This document shows, one piece after another, positions 59,348 through 64,000 of a DNA stretch of 64,000 nucleotides. The first letter of the stretch is position 1. The number at the start of each line of letters is the position of its first letter. The position numbers were made by a program, and so were the translations under genes. Origin of the DNA: an uncultured Acidimicrobiales bacterium (lineage in GTDB: Bacteria > Actinomycetota > Acidimicrobiia > Acidimicrobiales > SZUA-35); NCBI GenBank assembly GCA_937922045.1, contig CAKZXA010000001.1:1-64000 (forward strand), read 5' to 3'. The notes beneath the pieces are model-generated. The model was not told the origin of the DNA. It did no database searches and worked only from the letters and a program-made list of their open reading frames with translations.

Positions 59348-60130
59348 GTGAACGATGAGTCCACAGGCCACGACGACGCAGCGGCGGGCAGATTTGTGCG
59401 CGGCCGCCCCCCTCGTAAGGCAATCGTGCGCGTCGTCATCGGTCTCGTCATACTCTCCCAAGTGTCGGCCCTGGCTGCCGACCTCGTCGTAGCTGGCATT
59501 GTCGACAAGTACCCGGCCTTGCTCATAGCTCTAAACCCGCGCAACCGGAATCTGATCTTCGCAACAAACCAGCTCGAGGCCCTCACGTTCTACACGGTCG
59601 GTTTCCTACGCCTCGTCGCCTCTGACCCGCTCTACTATCTGCTCGGGTTCTGGTACGGCGACCGAGCGATCGCCTGGACCGAGCGGCGTAGCCGTACCTA
59701 CGGACCGCTCATCCGCGACGGCGAAGCCTTCTTCCGCAAGGCGTCGTATCCGCTGATCTTCGCCGCTCCTAACAACATCATCTGTGCCTTGTCGGCGGCC
59801 ACCGGCGTCAAGCTTCGCACCTTCATCGCACTCAATATCAGTGGAACGGTCTTTCGTCTCGTCATGGTCCGCCAGGTAGGAGAGGTGCTTGAATCTCCGA
59901 TCGACCGGGTTCTCGACTTCATCGCTGCCTATCGGCTTCCACTTCTGATCGTGTCGGCGATAGCGGTGGCCTGGACTGTCTTCGGCGAATTCCGGGGGAA
60001 CAACTCAGAGCTTCACATGCTCGGCTCGCTGGCCGATGACGCCACGAAAGATACCGAAGCCGCCACCGATACAACGCCCAACTCAGACGCCGGGGCCTCA
60101 ACCAGTGACACCGCCGACGGCGAGAACTAG
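59348..60130 (+). CDS. DedA/VTT-like membrane protein
   Basis: A 260-residue membrane protein with several helices. The central part (about 65-165) looks like a VTT (DedA/SNARE-associated) domain: ALTFYTVGFLRLVASDPLYYLLGFWYGDRA, then FAAPNNIICALSAATGVKLRTFIALNISGTVFR, matching the re-entrant and Arg-bearing helix region. The C-terminal 45 residues are Asp/Thr/Ala-rich and soluble. The family moves lipids or takes part in membrane homeostasis. The start is unsure: GTG 59348 is chosen because residues further upstream look non-native, but ATG 59258 is in frame. It is divergent from the SURF1 gene and overlaps the stop of the next gene by 4 bp. Confidence 0.7.
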   Translation: MNDESTGHDDAAAGRFVRGRPPRKAIVRVVIGLVILSQVSALAADLVVAGIVDKYPALLIALNPRNRNLIFATNQLEALTFYTVGFLRLVASDPLYYLLGFWYGDRAIAWTERRSRTYGPLIRDGEAFFRKASYPLIFAAPNNIICALSAATGVKLRTFIALNISGTVFRLVMVRQVGEVLESPIDRVLDFIAAYRLPLLIVSAIAVAWTVFGEFRGNNSELHMLGSLADDATKDTEAATDTTPNSDAGASTSDTADGEN

Positions 60131-61044
60131 CTGATCTCGACCGGGAGCGAAAAGTAGACCCGCTGGTAGCCGCTGTCGGTGGCCCGGTGTGTCTCGGTGA
60201 ATCCGAGACGCGGGTAGAAGGCGAGATTCTCGGTCATCAGCTCATTGGTGTAGAGCCGGATTTCTTCCCGAGCCTCACGTTGTGCGTACTCGGTTGCGTG
60301 AGCGAGGAGAGCACGGCCGATACCGGCCCCCTGCGACGATGGCTCAACGGCCACATTGTCGACATAGAGATGGTCTTGCTCTAACCACATCACGATGAGA
60401 CCAGTGATGCTGCCGGCATGAGTCGCCACCCAGACCAGGCCGTCATCGACGAGCTTGCTGTAGTTGGCCAGCATCGGTGCCGGCATTCTGTCCATGCGTT
60501 CGGTGTAGGGGTGATAGGCCGCGATTACCAATCCTTCGACAATACTGACGTCGTCCCCGGTGGCTTGCCGAACCTCAACCTCGGTCTTGTCGAGCAAGCC
60601 CAGCTCCATCAGGAGGTTACGGTTGAAAGGATTGATGGGGATGCCCCTCATCTGTTCAGTGGTGAACCACTCGATGCGGTCCAGCTCATCCTCATCGGCT
60701 TGAGGCTCCCCGGCCAGACGGGCCGAATACACCACGCCTACACAGGAGATGCGGTGACCGTTGGGATAGGTGAGCTGATACTTCGGTCCCCCATAGGCAT
60801 GGATGATTGGACCGAGCACGAGGTCGCACCCGATCTCTTCGCTGGCCTCCCGGCGTGCAGCTTCGGCTGGCGTGTCCTCAGGCTCGATCATGCCGCCGAT
60901 CGTGATCCAATCACCGATGCCGGATCGACGCCCAAGCAGGTAGCGCCCATCACCATCATCGATGAGGAGGGTCACGGTTGGAACGAGGAGCTGACGGGTA
61001 CCGATCAGCTCTCGAATCTCAGCGATGTAGGGAGATAGAGCCAT
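60127..61044 (-). CDS. Nudix hydrolase fused to a GNAT acetyltransferase
   Basis: A 305-residue two-domain protein. The N-terminal Nudix hydrolase (about 1-155) has the box GGMIEPEDTPAEAARREASEEIG, complete in spacing and in the Arg-Glu and Glu-Glu residues. The C-terminal GNAT domain (about 157-300) has VDNVAVEPSSQGAGIGRALLAHA, the acetyl-CoA loop, and ENLAFYPRLGFTE. Substrates are unknown; such fusions may clean up activated metabolites. Start ATG 61044 is the natural Nudix start; the frame further upstream would overlap dapB. Shares CTAG at its stop with the DedA-like gene. Confidence 0.85.
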   Translation of the reverse strand: MALSPYIAEIRELIGTRQLLVPTVTLLIDDGDGRYLLGRRSGIGDWITIGGMIEPEDTPAEAARREASEEIGCDLVLGPIIHAYGGPKYQLTYPNGHRISCVGVVYSARLAGEPQADEDELDRIEWFTTEQMRGIPINPFNRNLLMELGLLDKTEVEVRQATGDDVSIVEGLVIAAYHPYTERMDRMPAPMLANYSKLVDDGLVWVATHAGSITGLIVMWLEQDHLYVDNVAVEPSSQGAGIGRALLAHATEYAQREAREEIRLYTNELMTENLAFYPRLGFTETHRATDSGYQRVYFSLPVEIS

Positions 61045-61081
61045 AGTAGAGATGTCGGTCGATCCCTGGCCGGGCTTGCGC

Positions 61082-61888
61082 CTAGATTCCCAACAACCGA
61101 TCGAGTCCAACGGTGAGCGATTCTCTCGCATCGCCAACAGCCCGAACCGCCATCAGCACGCCAGGCATGAACGAGGAACGATCATAGGAATCGTGGCGCA
61201 GGGTGAGTGTTTGCCCGGCGGCGCCGAGGATCACCTCTTGATGGGCTGTCATGCCCCGCATGCGAACCGAGTGAATCGGTATCCCCCCAGGGCCTTTCGC
61301 TCCACGGGCTCGCTCGATCGTCTCGGTCTCAGTTGGGTCTGGGCTCCAGTCGGCGCTCGCATTCGCCATACGTTCAGCCGTGCCGATTGCGGTTCCCGAG
61401 GGGGCGTCGATCTTTCCATCATGGTGCAGTTCGATGATCTCGCCCGTATCGAAGTAGGGCGCTGCCAGCTCAGCGAATCGAATCATGAGCACTGCCCCGA
61501 TGGCGAAGTTTGGGGCCAAGAGGCACTTCGAGCGGTCGAAAGAGGTAGCGATAGACCGATGATCGGCCTCGGTGAAACCCGACGTTCCGACCACGGCATG
61601 GATGCCGTGGCTGGCACAGAAGTCAAGATTGGCTCGGGCGGCGTCCACATGAGTGAAGTCCACCATCACATCGACGATCGGATGACCTTCGGAATCCAAC
61701 AGCTCGTCAGGCCCAGCGGCGATGGGCAAGGTCGAATCAGCCAGACCAGCGACCTCTCCAAGGCTGACACCGCTGTACGACGGATCGACGGCGCCAACAA
61801 GTGCTAGGTCGTCGGCGTTCGTGACTGCGTGGGCCACCGTTGTTCCCATACGACCGCCCACCCCAAAAACACCAACTCGAATCGTCAT
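61082..61888 (-). CDS. dapB: 4-hydroxy-tetrahydrodipicolinate reductase
   Basis: A 268-residue DapB, reducing the DapA product with NAD(P)H. The nucleotide loop GVFGVGGRMG is at 6-15, VDFTHVDAARANLDF follows, and the active site is ELHHDGKIDAPSGTA with His155, His156 and Lys159. Start ATG 61888 has TAGGCT exactly 7 nt upstream (leaderless). pnp lies upstream on the same strand, ending in a large hairpin before this gene. Confidence 0.95.
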   Translation of the reverse strand: MTIRVGVFGVGGRMGTTVAHAVTNADDLALVGAVDPSYSGVSLGEVAGLADSTLPIAAGPDELLDSEGHPIVDVMVDFTHVDAARANLDFCASHGIHAVVGTSGFTEADHRSIATSFDRSKCLLAPNFAIGAVLMIRFAELAAPYFDTGEIIELHHDGKIDAPSGTAIGTAERMANASADWSPDPTETETIERARGAKGPGGIPIHSVRMRGMTAHQEVILGAAGQTLTLRHDSYDRSSFMPGVLMAVRAVGDARESLTVGLDRLLGI

Positions 61889-61895
61889 GCTGCTG

Positions 61896-61901
61896 AGCCT
61901 A
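61896..61901 (-). promoter_or_regulatory. -10 element for leaderless dapB
   Basis: TAGGCT on the minus strand, 7 nt before ATG 61888. Confidence 0.55.
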
Positions 61902-61943
61902 GGACGCCGGCATCGCACTGACCACCACAACGACAAAAGCACA

Positions 61944-61980
61944 AGGGCCGTAGGTGCACGCCATGTGCGCCTACGGCCCT
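61944..61980 (-). terminator. Terminator hairpin of pnp
   Basis: AGGGCCGTAGG pairs with its complement over 11 bp, with an inner GCAC/GTGC stem, 40 bp after the pnp stop. No U-tract. Confidence 0.75.
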
Positions 61981-62019
61981 CGCCTAGAAGGTTCTAGATT
62001 CTTGTGTTGTCGACTACCG

Positions 62020-64000
62020 CTAGCGGCGGCTACGACCCCGTCCGCGGCCACGGCCACCACGGTCATCCTCAGGCACGACAGGCGCACCTTCCGGTCCGAG
62101 ATCGCCAAAACCATCGACGGAGAAATCATCTTCGAAGCTCATCTTGATGGAGTCATCAGGAGCGCCGCTGTCGCTTTCACGACCGCCGCCACCGCTGTCA
62201 CGACCACCGCGGTCTCCGCCGCGGCCGCCACGATCCCCACCACGACCACCGCGGTCTCCGCCACGGCCGCCACGATCCCCACCACGGTCTCCACCGCGGC
62301 TGGAGCCATTGGAGCTTGAGCGACTGTAGTCATTCTCATCGCCGGAGATCTTCAGCGAGATCTTGCCATTGGGATCGATGTCCTCGACCTCAACTTCGAC
62401 TTCCTGACCAAGCTCGAGTACGTCCTCGACCCTGTCGATGCGCTTGCCCTGTCCAATCTTGGAGATATGGAGCAGGCCGTCACGGCCCGGCAGGATGTTG
62501 ATGAAGGCACCGAACTTGGTGATGTTGACCACGCGACCGGGGTAGGTCTCGCCCACGTCGGCGGTGGGAGGATCGAGGATGAGTCGAATCTGGCGTTCAG
62601 CCTCATCGACGACCTCGCGGTCGGTAGCGGCGATAGCCACGATCCCGACCACACCATCGTCGTCGACAGAAATGTCGGCGCCGGTCTCGGACTGGATGGC
62701 GTTGATGACCTTGCCCTTCGGCCCGATGACCTCACCGATCTTGTCGACGGGAATCTCGAAGCTAACAATCTTCGGCGCCCCATCTCGCACGTCGTCACGA
62801 GGAGCGGCGATGGCGTTTTCCATAACCTCAAGGATCTTGAGGCGGGCTTCCTTGGCTTGCTGTAGCGCATCGGCCAAGACATCGGCAGGGATGCCATCAA
62901 TCTTGGTGTCGAGCTGCAGAGCGGTCACGAAGTCGGATGTACCCGCAACCTTGAAGTCCATGTCACCAAAGGCATCTTCAGCGCCGAGAATGTCGGTAAG
63001 CGTGGTGTACTTGCCTTCGGCGTAGACGAGGCCCATGGCGATACCGGCCACCGGGGCCTTGATTGGCACGCCAGCGTCCATCAGCGAGAGGGACGAGCCG
63101 CAGACCGAAGCCATGGAGGTCGAACCGTTTGACGAGAGCACCTCGGAGACGAGACGCAGGGTGTAGGGCCACTCTTCGATAGAGGGGACCACCGGAACGA
63201 GGGCTCGCTCAGCGAGAAGGCCGTGGCCGATCTCACGACGCTTCGGACCTCGCATGAAGCCCGTCTCGCCGGTGCTGAAGGGCGGGAAGTTGTAGTGGTG
63301 CATGTAACGCTTACGATCGGTCGGATCGATACCGTCGATCATCTGATCCATGCGCTTCATACCCAGGGTGGTGATGTTGAGCACCTGAGTCTCGCCCCGC
63401 TGGAACAAGCCAGAGCCGTGGACGCGGGGTAGAACCCCAACCTCAGACGACAGAGGACGCAGGTCGGCGATTCCTCGACCGTCGATTCGGAACCCGTCTT
63501 CTACGATGCGGCGACGCACCACGTTCTTGGACAGCGACCGGAAGGCAGCTTTGAGCTGCTTGGTAGCAAGCGCTCCCCCATCGGCTGCGTCAGCGAACTG
63601 AGCGTTCAGGGATGCGAGCGTCTCGTCGCGTAGGGCGCCTTCGACAGTGCCTCGTTCGGCCTTGTCGGCAATGCCCATCGCGTCGACCATCTTGGCCTCG
63701 GCGGCGGCGGCAACGGCAGCGTACTGCTCGTCGGTGTAGTCGGTCTGGACCGGGTAGTCCATCGGCGCCTTGCGGCCACCAGCAGCCTTTACCAACTCCA
63801 TCTGGAGGGCAATGGCTTCCTTGATGTACTTCTTCGACTCGTCGAGAGCCGTGGCCAGTGCGCCTTCGTCGACCTTCGGTGCGCCGTTCTCGTAGTTGTT
63901 CCACGAGGTTTGGGTGCCACCGGCCTCAACCATCATCACGGCGACGTCGCCGCTATCGAGTTGACGCCCAGCGACCACGATCTCGAACGATGACGCATCG
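62020..64000 (-). CDS. pnp: Polyribonucleotide nucleotidyltransferase (5' end outside window)
   Basis: The last 660 residues of PNPase; the start lies beyond base 64000, the frame being open to the edge. Visible are the end of the first RNase PH domain (VVAGRQLDSGDVAVMMVEAGG), the helical domain, the second RNase PH domain (EVGVLPRVHGSGLFQRGETQVL, FSTGETGFMRGPKRREIGHG, SLMDAGVPIKAPVAGIAMGL), a KH domain (IGEVIGPKGKVINAIQ) and an S1 domain (PGRVVNITKFGAFINILPGRDGLLHIS). After S1 comes a tail of RGG/DRGG repeats, an acidic stretch and a final GRGRGRSRR, probably for RNA binding. It degrades mRNA from the 3' end. Confidence 0.97.
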   Translation of the reverse strand, partial: DASSFEIVVAGRQLDSGDVAVMMVEAGGTQTSWNNYENGAPKVDEGALATALDESKKYIKEAIALQMELVKAAGGRKAPMDYPVQTDYTDEQYAAVAAAAEAKMVDAMGIADKAERGTVEGALRDETLASLNAQFADAADGGALATKQLKAAFRSLSKNVVRRRIVEDGFRIDGRGIADLRPLSSEVGVLPRVHGSGLFQRGETQVLNITTLGMKRMDQMIDGIDPTDRKRYMHHYNFPPFSTGETGFMRGPKRREIGHGLLAERALVPVVPSIEEWPYTLRLVSEVLSSNGSTSMASVCGSSLSLMDAGVPIKAPVAGIAMGLVYAEGKYTTLTDILGAEDAFGDMDFKVAGTSDFVTALQLDTKIDGIPADVLADALQQAKEARLKILEVMENAIAAPRDDVRDGAPKIVSFEIPVDKIGEVIGPKGKVINAIQSETGADISVDDDGVVGIVAIAATDREVVDEAERQIRLILDPPTADVGETYPGRVVNITKFGAFINILPGRDGLLHISKIGQGKRIDRVEDVLELGQEVEVEVEDIDPNGKISLKISGDENDYSRSSSNGSSRGGDRGGDRGGRGGDRGGRGGDRGGRGGDRGGRDSGGGGRESDSGAPDDSIKMSFEDDFSVDGFGDLGPEGAPVVPEDDRGGRGRGRGRSRR

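Noticed and set aside
62160..62300. Regular repeats resembling a CRISPR array
   Set aside because: They are codons of the RGG/DRGG tail of PNPase, with no spacers.

Overview
The window is a high-G+C stretch (about 60% by eye) of an actinobacterial chromosome. Gene order points to a deep-branching actinobacterium; Acidimicrobiia is my best guess, but this is inference from gene content only. From right to left it follows the block known from Streptomyces and Mycobacterium: pnp, dapB, dapA, rnj, ftsK, rimO, pgsA, cinA, recA, miaB, miaA, dapF, hflX, lexA, nrdR, nrdJ. Most genes are on the minus strand. I found no tRNA, rRNA, insertion sequence, prophage or CRISPR array.

Layout. 1-6761 (plus strand) is the end of a type VII (ESX-like) secretion locus: two WXG proteins, an ECF sigma factor, a large EccC/EssC-type ATPase with ubiquitin-like and FHA domains, and an EspG-like protein. 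6783-14514 holds B12-dependent ribonucleotide reductase (nrdJ), its repressor nrdR, a LysM protein, lexA, and a 1.5-kb gene-free region with a candidate structured RNA. 14654-26496 carries dapE, dapD, dapC, dapF, hflX and miaA. 26566-34000 has an inositol-phosphate synthase with a divergent LysR regulator, miaB and a sugar kinase-pgl pair. 34119-44467 has rnz, an IMPDH-like barrel, recA, ilvE and cinA. 44507-64000 has pgsA, rimO, ftsK, rnj, dapA, dapB and a pnp gene cut by the window end.

How the genes work together. dapA, dapB, dapC, dapD, dapE and dapF together cover the succinylase route from aspartate semialdehyde to meso-diaminopimelate. lexA, recA and the LysM gene share an SOS circuit: the same 14-base LexA box sits in the 17-bp spacer of both the recA and the LysM promoters. 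nrdR and nrdJ serve deoxynucleotide supply. miaA, miaB, hflX, rimO, rnz, rnj and pnp serve RNA and ribosome maturation or decay.

Two genome-style features recur. Many first genes have a TANNNT -10 element 5-9 nt before the start codon and no Shine-Dalgarno, so they are probably leaderless; this fixes several starts. Short perfect tandem duplications (11-25 bp) are scattered at gene edges. Long palindromic hairpins without a U-tract follow nrdJ, lexA, recA and pnp.
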